From assembly GCA_036927565.1 (NCBI GenBank), contig JAYESD010000001.1, forward strand, positions 139,861,415 to 139,925,414: 64,000 nt of DNA. Direction: 5' to 3'. A model generated the notes under the pieces. It was not told the origin of the DNA, searched no databases, and worked only from the letters and a program-made list of their open reading frames with translations. The position numbers were made by a program, and so were the translations under genes. Below are positions 1 to 9,311 of the stretch, piece after piece (the first letter of the stretch is position 1; each line of letters begins with the position of its first letter). This DNA is from Tuctoria greenei. Lineage: Eukaryota > Streptophyta > Magnoliopsida > Poales > Poaceae.

Positions 1-1
1 T

Positions 2-166
2 CACTATCTCTTAAGCAAAGTAGGTGGCAAGGTGAAGGCAAGGTTCATCGGCAAAGATATTAAGGGCATGAAGGGGAAGCTCCCCAAGCAACTTTGGGTC
101 CCAAAATCACTTGTATCACACATACAAGGACCTAAGTTAGCTTGGGTGCCTAAACTCAAAAACTAA
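2..166 (+). CDS. gag: Family A gag, C-terminal end (partial, A1)
   Basis: These are the last 54 codons of the A1 gag, read in the frame that ends at TAA 164-166. They match the C terminus of the complete A2 gag at 26901-29027. The tail after position 31 is basic and carries two Trp-Val-Pro-Lys repeats. If the 149-bp intron candidate at 32-180 is removed, this tail is lost and translation continues into pol. The stop codon sits inside the candidate branch-point motif CTAAC (163-167). Confidence 0.85.
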   Translation, partial: HYLLSKVGGKVKARFIGKDIKGMKGKLPKQLWVPKSLVSHIQGPKLAWVPKLKN

Positions 167-180
167 CTTCATGTGTGTAG
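32..180 (+). other. Candidate gag-pol intron, A1 (149 bp)
   Basis: Donor AAG|GTGAAG at 31/32 and acceptor TGTGTAG|GTG at 180/181, with CTAAC at 163-167 as possible branch point. The intron is in phase 0. It contains both the gag TAA (164-166) and the TAG (178-180) that precedes pol, so removing it joins gag to pol in frame. It is present at the same place in A2 and A3. The branch-point A is only about 14 nt from the acceptor, which is short. Splicing is inferred, not shown. Confidence 0.55.
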
Positions 181-3100
181 GTGAACTACAAAGCCGGAGG
201 AAAACATTGGGTACTCGATAGCGGGTGTACTCAACATATGACCGGCAATGATGGTATGTTCACCACCATAGAGAACCCCGATAATCATGAACAAGTCACC
301 TTTGGTGACAACTCAAAGGGGAAGGTAATTGGTTTAGGTAAAATTGCTATTTCGCATGATTTGTCCATTTCTAATGTACTATACGTTAAGTCACTTAGTT
401 TCAATCTACTTTCTATTGCACAACTATGTGATCTTGGACTAACGTGCACCTTTGACAAGAATGGTGTTGTAGTAACTAGTGAATCAAGCAAAGAACTAAT
501 CTTCAAAGGATTTCGGCATGGACATCTTTACTTGGTGGACTTCTCCAACAAGGATGCTAGCTTGACCACTTGTCTTTTCACTAAGACAAGCCTGGGTTGG
601 CTATGGCATCGACGCATTGCTCACATTGGGATGAGCAAGCTTAAGAAGTCATTCAAGCTTGGGATGGTGACCGGCGTGAAGGATGTCACGTTTGAGAAGA
701 ACAAGCTTTGTAGTGCTTGTCAAGCCGGGAAGCAAGTTGCTTCACACCACCCAATGAAGACAATGGTGTCAACCTCCAAGCCGCTTGAACTACTCCACAT
801 GGACCTCTTCGGACCATCCACATATCAAAGTCTTGGTGGTAACTTCTATTGTCTTGTTATCGTTGACGATTATTCTCGATATGCTTGGACTTTGTTTTTA
901 GGTGACAAGGGTGAAACTCCGGAAGTTTTCAAGACCTTTGCCAAACGTGCTCAAAGGGAATTTCAACTTCCCATCATCAAAGTCCGGAGTGACAACGGCA
1001 CCGAGTTCAAGAACTACAACATTGGGGAGTGGTGTGATCATGAAGGCGTGAAGCATGAGTTTTCGGCCACATACACCCCCCAACAAAACGGTGTCGTTGA
1101 AAGGAAGAACAAGACCCTTATCACCCTTGCAAGAGCAATGCTTGATGACTATGGCACGTCGGAGAAGTTTTGGGCCGAAGCAATCAACACGGCGTGCCAT
1201 GCCGCAAATAGGGTCTATCTTCACCGACTACTCCAAAAGACCCCATATGAGCTCCTCATTGGGAGAAAGCCCAACATCTCCTACTTTAGAGTCTTTGGGT
1301 GCAAATGCTACATCTACCGCAAGAAAAGGCTCGGTAAGTTTGAAAGAAGATGTGATGTTGGTATTTTTCTTGGTTATGCATCAAACTCAAAAGCATATCG
1401 AGTATTCAACCAAACCTCCGGTCTAGTTGAAGAAAGTTGTGATGTTGAGTTTGATGAGACTAATGGCTCCCAAGAGGAGAGTTTTGGTCATGATGAAATA
1501 GATGATGAGCCTCTACGAGAAGCCATGAAAAACATGACCATTGGAGACATCAAGCCGGAAGTTGAAGAGGGCCATGATCAAGGGGGAGCATCAAATTCCA
1601 ACATCAACACCTCCATGATGCCTCAAGTTGATGAAGAAGAAGAAGAGAAAGATGATCCATTGCCAATGCAAGATTCACAAGCCACACAACACCAACAACA
1701 AGAAGAAGTCCATGATCAAGTCCAACCACAAGAGGAACAACAAGCTTCACCACCGCCAAGTGCCTCACAACCACTTATGAGGCATGGACGCATCTCCAAG
1801 GCGCATCCAATGGACCAAATCATTGGAAGTCCTTCAAGGGGCGTAAGTACTCGTTCCCGCCATGTCGCCTCATTTTGTGAGCACTACTCTTTTGTTTCGT
1901 GTGTAGAACCCACTCATATAGAGGAAGCACTCCAAGATCCAAATTGGGTGATGGCCATGCAAGAAGAACTCAACAACTTCACCCGCAATGAAGTTTGGGT
2001 ATTGGAGGAGCGACCCAAGGACAAGAACGTCATCGGTACGAAGTGGGTATACCGGAACAAGCAAGACGAGAATGGCGTCGTGGTCCGCAACAAGGCAAGA
2101 CTTGTGGCCAAGGGTTTTTCACAAGTTGAAGGACTAGACTTTGGAGAAACATTCGCTCCGGTCGCTCGGTTAGAAGCTATTCGCATACTCCTTGCCTTTG
2201 CTTCACATCACAATATAATGCTTTATCAAATGGATGTTAAAAGTGCTTTTCTCAATGGCTATATTAACGAACTGGTTTATGTTGAGCAACCTCCCGGATT
2301 TGAAGATCCGAGGAATCCTAACCATGTGTATAGGTTACACAAGGCGCTCTACGGGCTCAAGCAAGCACCTAGGGCGTGGTATGAACGACTAAGGGATTTC
2401 CTAGTCATGCAAGGATTCAAGATCGGGAGGGTGGATACTACACTCTTCACCAAGGACATCAACGGAGATTTATTTCTTTGTCAAATTTACGTTGATGACA
2501 TTATTTTTGGCTCAACTAACAAAGCTCTTAGCCATGAGTTTGGCACCATGATGTCTAGGGAATTCGAGATGTCAATGATTGGAGAGCTCAACTTCTTCCT
2601 TGGATTCCAAATCAAGCAACTTCAAGAGGGGACCTTCATCTATCAAGAGAAGTACACAAAGGACCTCTTGAAGAAATTTGAGATGGGAGATTGTAGCTCA
2701 AGAAGCACTCCAATGGCGACAAATTGCCATCTCGACGCGAACATGGACGGTAAACCTATAGATCAATCTCATTATCGTTCTATGATTGGCTCATTGTTAT
2801 ATCTTACTGCATCTAGGCCCGATATTATGTTTAGTGTGTGCTTGTGTGCTCGCTTTCAAGCGGCACCTAAAGAATCGCACAAGAAGGCGGTCTTTAGGAT
2901 ACTTCGGTATCTCAAGCATACCTCAAGTGTAGGTTTGTGGTACCCCAAGAACGCTAGTTTCTATCTCTTGGGATACTCGGATTCGGACTTTGCCGGATGT
3001 CGTGTGGATCGCAAGAGTACCTCCGGTGGGTGCCACTTACTTGGGCGTTCCCTAGTATCTTGGTCGAGCAAAAAGCAAAATTCCGTGGCTTTGTCCACCG

Positions 3101-3441
3101 CAGAGGCGGAGTATATAGCGGCCGGTGCATGTTGTGCCCAAATTCTATATATGAAGCAAACCCTTTTGGACTTTGGAATTAAAATTGGTTGTGTGCCTCT
3201 CCTTTGTGACAATGAAAGTGCGGTTAAGATAGCTAGAAACCCCGTTCAACACTCCTGCACTAAGCACATTGATATTCGCCATCACTTCTTGCGTGATCAT
3301 GAGGCTAAAGGAGACATCTCTTTGCAAGGTGTTAGATCCGAAGAACAATTGGCGGATATCTTCACAAAACCACTTGATGAGAAAACCTTTTCTAGACTTA
3401 GAAGTGAATTAAATGTGCTAGATGCATCTAACGTCATGTAA
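181..3441 (+). CDS. pol: Family A copia pol polyprotein, intact (A1)
   Basis: The 1086-residue frame carries protease, integrase, reverse transcriptase and RNase H in copia order. Visible landmarks are the aspartic protease Asp-Ser-Gly at residues 13-15, a GAG-pre-integrase His/Cys zinc finger near residues 140-180, the integrase triad D208, D271 and E307 (35 residues between the last two), the reverse transcriptase Tyr-Val-Asp-Asp at 770-773, and a C-terminal RNase H with TAEAEY and a TKHIDIRHHF-type block. The frame opens at GTG directly after an in-frame TAG. There is no convincing start ATG, so it is probably made as a Gag-Pol fusion. All catalytic residues are present and there is no stop, so this copy looks competent for pol. 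Confidence 0.93.
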   Translation: MNYKAGGKHWVLDSGCTQHMTGNDGMFTTIENPDNHEQVTFGDNSKGKVIGLGKIAISHDLSISNVLYVKSLSFNLLSIAQLCDLGLTCTFDKNGVVVTSESSKELIFKGFRHGHLYLVDFSNKDASLTTCLFTKTSLGWLWHRRIAHIGMSKLKKSFKLGMVTGVKDVTFEKNKLCSACQAGKQVASHHPMKTMVSTSKPLELLHMDLFGPSTYQSLGGNFYCLVIVDDYSRYAWTLFLGDKGETPEVFKTFAKRAQREFQLPIIKVRSDNGTEFKNYNIGEWCDHEGVKHEFSATYTPQQNGVVERKNKTLITLARAMLDDYGTSEKFWAEAINTACHAANRVYLHRLLQKTPYELLIGRKPNISYFRVFGCKCYIYRKKRLGKFERRCDVGIFLGYASNSKAYRVFNQTSGLVEESCDVEFDETNGSQEESFGHDEIDDEPLREAMKNMTIGDIKPEVEEGHDQGGASNSNINTSMMPQVDEEEEEKDDPLPMQDSQATQHQQQEEVHDQVQPQEEQQASPPPSASQPLMRHGRISKAHPMDQIIGSPSRGVSTRSRHVASFCEHYSFVSCVEPTHIEEALQDPNWVMAMQEELNNFTRNEVWVLEERPKDKNVIGTKWVYRNKQDENGVVVRNKARLVAKGFSQVEGLDFGETFAPVARLEAIRILLAFASHHNIMLYQMDVKSAFLNGYINELVYVEQPPGFEDPRNPNHVYRLHKALYGLKQAPRAWYERLRDFLVMQGFKIGRVDTTLFTKDINGDLFLCQIYVDDIIFGSTNKALSHEFGTMMSREFEMSMIGELNFFLGFQIKQLQEGTFIYQEKYTKDLLKKFEMGDCSSRSTPMATNCHLDANMDGKPIDQSHYRSMIGSLLYLTASRPDIMFSVCLCARFQAAPKESHKKAVFRILRYLKHTSSVGLWYPKNASFYLLGYSDSDFAGCRVDRKSTSGGCHLLGRSLVSWSSKKQNSVALSTAEAEYIAAGACCAQILYMKQTLLDFGIKIGCVPLLCDNESAVKIARNPVQHSCTKHIDIRHHFLRDHEAKGDISLQGVRSEEQLADIFTKPLDEKTFSRLRSELNVLDASNVM

Positions 3442-4008
3442 GTTGCCATGTTCATGTAAGGATGCATATCATATAGGTCTTGTCTAACTCCCAAAGGATA
3501 GGGGCAAGCTAGAAGTAGTTTTCCCTGAGGAAGCCTTTGGAAGGTTCAAACTTGGCAAGATAAATTTATTTTATGCCTTGCATGATCCCTGCCATATAAA
3601 CTTGCACTCATTTAATCTCTTGCATTATAATTTGTTTGGCATTGCATAACGGTAGACTGTCACAAAGGGGAACCCACCTCATGAGAAGGAGACTTGTTTG
3701 AAATGCAATATCTCAACTCATATAAGGTGGAAAGAACAAAATGTTAGGTACGTTAATGCCTAGAGGATCATGCTTCAAAGAGATAGAAGTCTTCATACTC
3801 TACCTCACAAAGCATGGGCCTTACATTTTATTTGGATATTTTCCTCCATTTTTTTCTTGGTGTTCCATTTGCGTTAAGGTCTAGCCAAGCTATTGGCATA
3901 TTAGCTTCTTGAGGGGTAAGGGGTTGCCCAAAAAGTCCTAAGACATGTGTTTCTCCTCGATTGTTTGTTTGGTCAAAGGACATATATGGGATGTTTTCGT
4001 TCTGTTGT
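3442..4008 (+). other. Non-coding spacer between pol and the ORF3 promoter (A1)
   Basis: About 570 bp without a supportable reading frame follow the pol stop. The same spacer is present in A2 (32303-32869) and A3 (43134-43700) with almost no change. I see no LTR-like, tRNA-like or palindromic structure in it until the motif block that begins at 4009. Confidence 0.7.
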
Positions 4009-4395
4009 CATCGGATTATCCGATGCCTATGTCAATCCCTCATCGGTCAAATAGGTGTTCAATCTTCAAAGCCCAATTCTGTCTGAATTTCAAATGATCC
4101 GACGCGTTCATTCCTAAAAACATCGGTCCATCCGATGTTCACTTTTCCGGAGCTGTGGTTAATTCAACCGATGTCTACTTCCTCCTACGTCGGATCATCC
4201 GGTGTCTACATCACTCTTTTGAACACCCTTACTGTGCTATTCGACCGATGATCAAAACCCTAGAGGTCGGTCCATCCGGTGTCAACAGCATTCCTTGAAT
4301 ATCCTTTCTGTGGCAATTGACCGATGCTCACTTCACATATCATCGGTCCATCCGGTGTTGAATTTTCGGCTAGGGTTTGGGGTCCACTATTTAAA
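4009..4395 (+). promoter_or_regulatory. Internal promoter candidate for ORF3 with palindrome array (A1)
   Basis: A dense block of related motifs: CATCGGATTATCCGATG (4009-4025), CATCGGTC (4041), CATCGGTCCATCCGATG (4121-4137), ACCGATG (4167), CGGATCATCCGG (4191-4202), ACCGATG (4244), a CGGTCCATCCGGTG unit ending at 4281, ACCGATG (4319) and CATCGGTCCATCCGGTG (4341-4357). A TATA-like TATTTAAA follows at 4388-4395. The family A LTR has the same motif words followed by TATTTATA at 8138-8145. I infer a separate promoter driving ORF3 subgenomic RNA. Confidence 0.6.
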
Positions 4396-4869
4396 CACGT
4401 GCGCCGCCGCCGTTTTTCTCTCTTCCTGATCGATCACTCACCCGCGCGCCGCCGCCTCTTCCTCTGCCCGACGACCACCGTGCCGCCGCACCCAGCCGCC
4501 CTAACCGCCGCCTAGCACCGCCGCCACCTGCAGCGCCGCCGCCGGCTGCCGCCGCCGTCCCCCCCTGCTCACAGCGCTGCCGCCGCCGCCTCCCCAGGCG
4601 CCGCCGCCGCCGTCCCCGGCTGCCACACCTCGCAGCGCCGCCGCCTAGCGCCACCGCCGTGCTCCACCCGCATCCAAGCACAGCAATCGCTCCTCCCTCC
4701 ATCGAAGCACCTCCACCCGAGCAACGCCATCTCCGGTCACCTCCCGTCGCTAGTTTTTTTCTCGAGCTCCATCATCGCTAAGGTGAGCTCCGTGCCGTGC
4801 GACGTCCCTCGTTGCTTCTCTCGTCATTCATTTTCATCGTCGCTAACCCTACCTCTCCCTTGCATCTAG
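4396..4869 (+). other. ORF3 5' leader: CCG-rich UTR plus 87-bp intron candidate (A1)
   Basis: A leader very rich in CCG/GCC repeats runs to about 4690. It is followed by a textbook short intron candidate at 4783-4869: donor AAG|GTGAGC, branch-like CTAAC at 4843-4847, a pyrimidine-rich stretch, and acceptor TGCATCTAG directly before the ORF3 ATG. The same intron is at 33681-33767 (A2) and 44474-44560 (A3). Its retention implies that the RNA copied into DNA was not spliced here. Confidence 0.6.
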
Positions 4870-7041
4870 ATGGGTCGTGATCGCAAAGGGAAGGGCAAGG
4901 CAATCGCGGAGCCCGCCGCAAAGAAGCGCAAACTATCGAAGGATGAGAAGAAGGCTCTAATGGCCGCTCGCGCCGCCGAGGAGCGTGAGCGCGGCCGTGG
5001 GGGCTCCCTGAGGATTCGCGAGGCCCGTCCAAGGCCGCCTCCCGTGGTCGACGACTCCGACGCCGAAGAGGAGCCAGTTGAGCCCCTCGTCCGCTGGCGC
5101 TCAGCCCGGACGCGTGGGGGTCACGCCGAGGCTGCTCCTCGTCCGAGACCGACGGCTGCCGACCGTTGTGAGGACAGGGAGGCTGAGAGGGCCATCAATG
5201 AGATGGACACGGCCGTCCGGGTCGGTGAAGGAGTCCGTCTTGTGGACTACCGGAAGATGAAGGCTAAGCAACTCCGGAAGCTCAGATGGAGTGTACTGCT
5301 TGAGGAGTGGTTCCCACAGCCCCGAGAGCTTCTTGTGGACAGTCGCTTCTGGACTGTCACCCAGGCGTCTCTCTATGAGACCTACAAGCACCGAGGGCAC
5401 AAGCTTTTTCAGCACAATCACTTGGACTGGAGGCAGCTTGCAGTGGCAGCGGAGACTGAGGTCCGCCCTTTCTTTGAGAGATACAGAGGTTTGGTGGAGC
5501 TACTGGATTATGAGAGAAGTGCGTATGTGGAAGAGTGGGTCCGTGTCTTCTACGCGACTCTATACATCTCAGAGGGCAGGAGGTCGATTGCCTTCATGTT
5601 CAATGGTCAGCACTACCACCTCTCGAGGCAGACTTTGGGGCATATTCTTGGCTTGGACCTGCACGACACCAGCGTACACGAGAAGGTCTATGGGCAGGCA
5701 GATCCACCAAGGAGGCCACTTACAGGAGGGGTAGCACCACAGCTGGACGAGATCCGCTCTTTGTTTGGCCCCACGTTCTCTCCAGACCAGCCGAGAGTCC
5801 CAGCTCTCCTGACCCCAGCTGCACGCATTGTGCACCTCGCCTTGCGCCGCACGCTCCTGCCGAGGTCAGGTTACTTGGAGGGGTTCACGAGCCTGCAGCA
5901 GACCCTCCTGTTCTACATAATGAACGGGATGGATTTTGATATAGTGGACATACTCCTCTGTGAGATGGAAGACGTAATCATGGATGGGATTGGCATGATG
6001 AGGCAGATGGTCTACGGGCACTGGATCAGTTACATTTGCTCTATGGTGGTGCCTGAGGGACATTCAGCACAAGCCCGGCTAGCTGACGAGAGTGTGACTC
6101 GCTTTAGTCACTATCGTGCCTCTGCTCCTGGAGACCGTCGCCTTGGTCGTCCAGTTGAGCGCCAGGTTCGGGCCCGTCTGTCAGAGGAAGACTGGTCCGA
6201 CCTAGAGCGGGAGGACGAGAGGCTTGCTGAGGCTGAGGCTCAGGGGGAGGACCTGCAGCACATCTGATCTGAGAGCGAAACCGACGACAGTGTCGAGGAG
6301 TACTTCCCTCCCCCTCCACCTTCACCGAGGCAGCACGACGCCGAGGCAGGAGGATCAGCTGCTCCGCCACCGACACCACCTCCTGTGTCTGAGGCGCAGG
6401 TGACGCAGCCGTCTGAGCTGACGTCGCTTCTCCAGCAGATGATCGAGCAGCAGCGCCAGGACAGGCTCGCTGCTGAGCAGGCCAGGGCAGAGCAGGCTGC
6501 TCACCTGGCACAGCTGCAGCGGCAGCAGCAGGAGCTCCAGCTGGAGATCGCCCGTCAGAGGCGAGAGGATACGGACCGGTTCACCAACCTGGTAGATCAG
6601 ATGCACCGCCGTACCCTCGACCAGCAGCAGCAGACCCAGCAGGCCATGATGGGGATCCTAGGGTTGATCACCAACCTTTACACTCAGACCGGGATCGCCC
6701 TTCCTCCACAGCAGCCTGGACTGGGACTGGCTCCAGGTGTTGCTCAGGTGCCTACTACTCCTATACCTTCTATCAGTATGTCACCACTTCTGGCATCCAG
6801 CGCACCGATTCACTCACCACTGCCGGCGACGATCTTGTTCCAGCAGACACCGGCGTCCGTGGTGAGCGCTCCACTTCCTCCAGCTCCACCGGCACCTCCA
6901 GTCCCGGCTTCCTCTCCTCCAGCACCGGCAGCGGACCCTCCAGCTCCCGCCGCCCCGGCAGCTCCTACGACCGGCGACTCCAGCTCCGACGACTGCGACG
7001 GTTCTCAGTTCGTCCTCGCGCCCAGCTCTCAGGGTCTATAG
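4870..7041 (+). pseudogene. Family A ORF3 (env-position protein), one nonsense codon (A1)
   Basis: This is the third ORF between pol and the 3' LTR. It matches the intact 723-residue copy at 33768-35939, except that codon 466 (6265-6267) is TGA where A2 has TGG. This splits it into a 465-residue N part and a downstream part. The N part has a basic, nuclear-localisation-like start with Lys-Lys-Arg-Lys, an acidic Asp/Glu patch, and a long globular middle. The lost C part has a Gln/Glu-rich coiled coil and a Pro/Ala-rich tail. There is no signal peptide or clear membrane span, so 'envelope-like' would be positional only. Function is unknown. Confidence 0.8.
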
Positions 7042-7393
7042 GCGTTCTGATCCCTTTTTGGTGTCTTGATGCCAAAGGGGGAGAAGATGTAGAAGAGTCA
7101 GGGGGAGTGGTAGTCTCAGGGGGAGTGTAGGGAGTGTGTGTGTGTGTGCTTATCCTTTGTATTCATGCTTGAGTACTCTTTTGTAATTTTAAATTAAGCA
7201 CTCTTTCACTTGTCTCATTTGCTTATGATTTTAATCAATTGAGCTTTTCGCACCACAAATTTCTTTTGCGTTTTACAAGCTTAATGTGTCCTATGCTGTA
7301 TTCATTGCATATATACTTGAGCATTATCATCAAATTCATTATTATTGCGCTTTAAATTATTGTGTTGTCATCAATCACCAAAAAGGGGGAGAT
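7042..7393 (+). promoter_or_regulatory. 3' non-coding region with multiple polypurine tracts (A1)
   Basis: After ORF3 come several GGGGGAG tracts (around 7076-7083, 7100-7107 and 7118-7125), a short TG microsatellite near 7136-7148, and an AT-rich stretch. The final polypurine tract AAAAAGGGGGAGA at 7380-7392 lies immediately before the LTR. The last is the expected plus-strand primer. Repeated upstream tracts are a known trait of Sireviruses. The first one sits in a block (GATGCCAAAGGGGGAG) that family B also has downstream of its ORF3 at about 10850. Confidence 0.75.
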
Positions 7394-8771
7394 TGAAAGC
7401 ATCTAGGCCCCATGAGGTACGGTTTCGGTGATTAATGACAACTATTCGATATTACTAATGAATTTGTGAATGCAAGGTCTCAATGACACTCAATCAAATG
7501 AAATCAAAATTACATTGGAGACCCATATAAAATCAACGAATGAGATCAAATCAAATCATATGAAGACAAGAAGTGAAAGCTCTAAGTTGATATCACTCAA
7601 TGCTTGAAGACAATCAAAACAACACTTCAAACAAATGTCATAGAGGTCACAAGTTCAAAATTCCAAAAGAACAACTCAAAACAACTCGAAGTCAACAAGT
7701 TGAACACACCGGATCATCCGATGGTCTTTGAGTTGACACACATCGGTCGAGTTGGTTCAACTAAAGAAGAAGACCTCAGACAAATGCACTCACCGGATCA
7801 TCCGATGTGAGTGGCTCAGTGACATCGGTCCATCATCACAGATTGCAATACCATTGGACCAAGTGAAGCACCGGATCATCCGATGTGCAGACTTACACAC
7901 ATCGGTCAATCACTCCAGTGAGCCTCAAGATCAAGCAAAATTCTGGAGGAAGAGCCACCGGATCATCCGATGAGAAGAAAGATCAACATCGGTCTAACAA
8001 CGGTCATATCTGACATAGTGACATCAGCTAATTTGGCTTTGACCGATGTTAACTGAAGGGGAGACATCGGATCATCTGGTGTTCGCAGAGAAGTGATGTC
8101 AGCCTACTTTTCCAACGGCTATCTCGTGGAGGCTGGCTATTTATACCCCTTCAACCTGTCAAATCGATAAGACTTGAAGCCCAGACATACTCTACACATC
8201 CTAGAGCATTCAAGCAATAGAGCAACCACTTCCACATCATTTGTTCATCATTTGTACACCAAGAGATAGGCTAGAACTAGCTAGAGATAGTGCTTGGGTG
8301 CCTCCATTCTTGGTGATTGGAGTCTCTAGTGTAGTGAGAGCCCTAGGGGAGTGTCCCTTGGTGTGTGCAACTTCCGGAGCTTGCCAAGAAGATTGTGGAA
8401 GCCCGGAGGATCCCAAAAGTGTACAAGGCTTGAGCTCCACCTTGCCGAGGTTGGCGAACGGAGAAGAATAGTGAAGAAGCCCCTTGTCTCGGTGACTTGG
8501 GAGTGGCAAAACCTTTCGGTGGGTGTCACAACGTGGATGTAGGAAGATCCTTGTGATCTTACCGAACCACGGGATAAACTCCGTGTCCCTTGAGCGTTTG
8601 CATCCCTCTCCCCTTTTACTCTTATGCAATCTTCATTCCGCAACTTTAATTTATATTGATTGCATAGTTTAATTGCATAGGGAATTGGGCTTTAGGTTGT
8701 TAATCTTAATTGCTTTAAAATTTGAAAGAAAGCCCAATTCACTCCCCCTCTTGGGCGTTTCGATCCTTACA
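7394..8771 (+). repeat. Family A 3' LTR (LTR1, 1378 bp)
   Basis: It begins TGAAAGCATC after a polypurine tract and ends CTTACA. U3 carries alternating ACCGGATCATCCGATG (7708, 7792, 7870, 7957) and ACATCGGTC (7740, 7822, 7899, 7986), then TATTTATA at 8138-8145. It has the same length as LTR2-LTR4 but differs from them at several sites, for example TCATAGAGG for TCAAAGAGG near 7640, CATCTGGTG for CATCCGGTG near 8075, and CACTCCCCC for CACCCCCCC near 8750. Confidence 0.93.
7708..8145 (+). promoter_or_regulatory. Family A LTR U3 motif array and TATA box
   Basis: Four copies of ACCGGATCATCCGATG start at 7708, 7792, 7870 and 7957. Each is followed 29-32 bp later by ACATCGGTC, giving a period of about 77-87 bp. 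A mixed unit follows near 8064, and TATTTATA is at 8138-8145. The core CGGAT-C-ATCCG is a palindrome with one central base. Equivalent arrays lie in LTR2, LTR3 and LTR4, with their TATA boxes at 26207-26214, 37038-37045 and 47418-47425. Confidence 0.75.
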
Positions 8772-9311
8772 GCCGCCAAAACCTAATCTTCTTCATCCTC
8801 ATAACTCACCTCGCGTTCTCTCTCCTCACTCAAGTGCCCCCAAGGTGATTTGGCGATTTGTCCCCCAAATCTCCTCAAATCTCCGTGGGAAATGATCTTC
8901 GTCGCAAGAGGATCGAGGACCCCAGACTTGTCCGCATAAAAAACTCCTCCAACTCTGCGAATCGAAGGATTTGGTAAATTTTCTCCGAAACCCTAGAACC
9001 TTCGATTTCGTTTGTTTTGGACCAAGTAGCTTAGATCCTCTAGTCTATACATGATTCCTTGATGTATTTCAACTATATCTAGTCACTTTTGCATTGAGAA
9101 ACTCCAATGCCTTGTAAGTTAGAGTTTGAGCAATTGAATATCGGACTAGTCTGTTCACAGTGCGGACAAGTACAGAACTTCAGACTAGTCCGCACTTGAG
9201 CACCGGACAAGTCCGATTTTTGATTGGAAACAACCCTAATTTCCTTCTACTCAATGCATTCTATTGTCATCAATCCTTATCTATGTCATGTATAACCTCA
9301 TTGTCAGTACA
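8772..9311 (+). other. Family B ORF3 leader with intron candidate and palindromes (left copy)
   Basis: A pyrimidine-rich leader with no supportable ORF. A possible intron runs from TTG|GTAAAT at 8974 to TTGTCAG at 9307, just before the ORF3 ATG at 9312. Inside it, around 9140-9220, are several CGGACTAGTC/CGGACAAGTCCG-type words like those in the family B LTR, and a further partial one lies near 8905. Any TATA box upstream would be on the far side of the A1 insertion and cannot be seen. Confidence 0.5.

Larger units (their letters stand above)
1..8771 (+). mobile_element. Family A Sirevirus-like copia element, copy A1 (5' part outside window)
   Basis: This is the 3' portion of a Ty1/copia LTR retrotransposon: end of gag, complete pol, a long non-coding spacer, ORF3, polypurine tracts and the 3' LTR. 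Integrase precedes reverse transcriptase in pol, which is the copia order. A third ORF between pol and the 3' LTR, several GGGGGAG tracts near the 3' end and palindrome-rich LTRs point to the Sirevirus (SIRE/Maximus) lineage. The base after the LTR starts GCCGC, the right copy of the expected 5-bp target duplication. The left copy lies outside the window. The element is inserted in the non-coding region upstream of ORF3 of element B1. Confidence 0.9.

Noticed and set aside
1055..1426. Open frames in other phases inside pol, recurring at the same relative place in each copy
   Set aside because: Shadows of the real pol frame with no supporting features.
4391..4702. Minus-strand Gly/Arg-rich open frame across the CCG-rich leader
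   Set aside because: Low-complexity translation of CCG repeats with no domain. The length changes with repeat number in the other copies.
4870..6267. Host gene candidate encoding a nuclear protein
   Set aside because: It occurs between pol and the 3' LTR in every family A copy with the same spacing, so it belongs to the retrotransposon.
7700..8090. Regularly spaced short repeats resembling a CRISPR array
   Set aside because: This is plant LTR U3 with two alternating motif types, imperfect spacing and no cas genes. A CRISPR reading does not fit.
8237..8643. Overlapping open frames on both strands inside the family A LTR
   Set aside because: They lie in the R/U5 part of the LTR, have no recognisable domain, and their conservation is explained by LTR identity.
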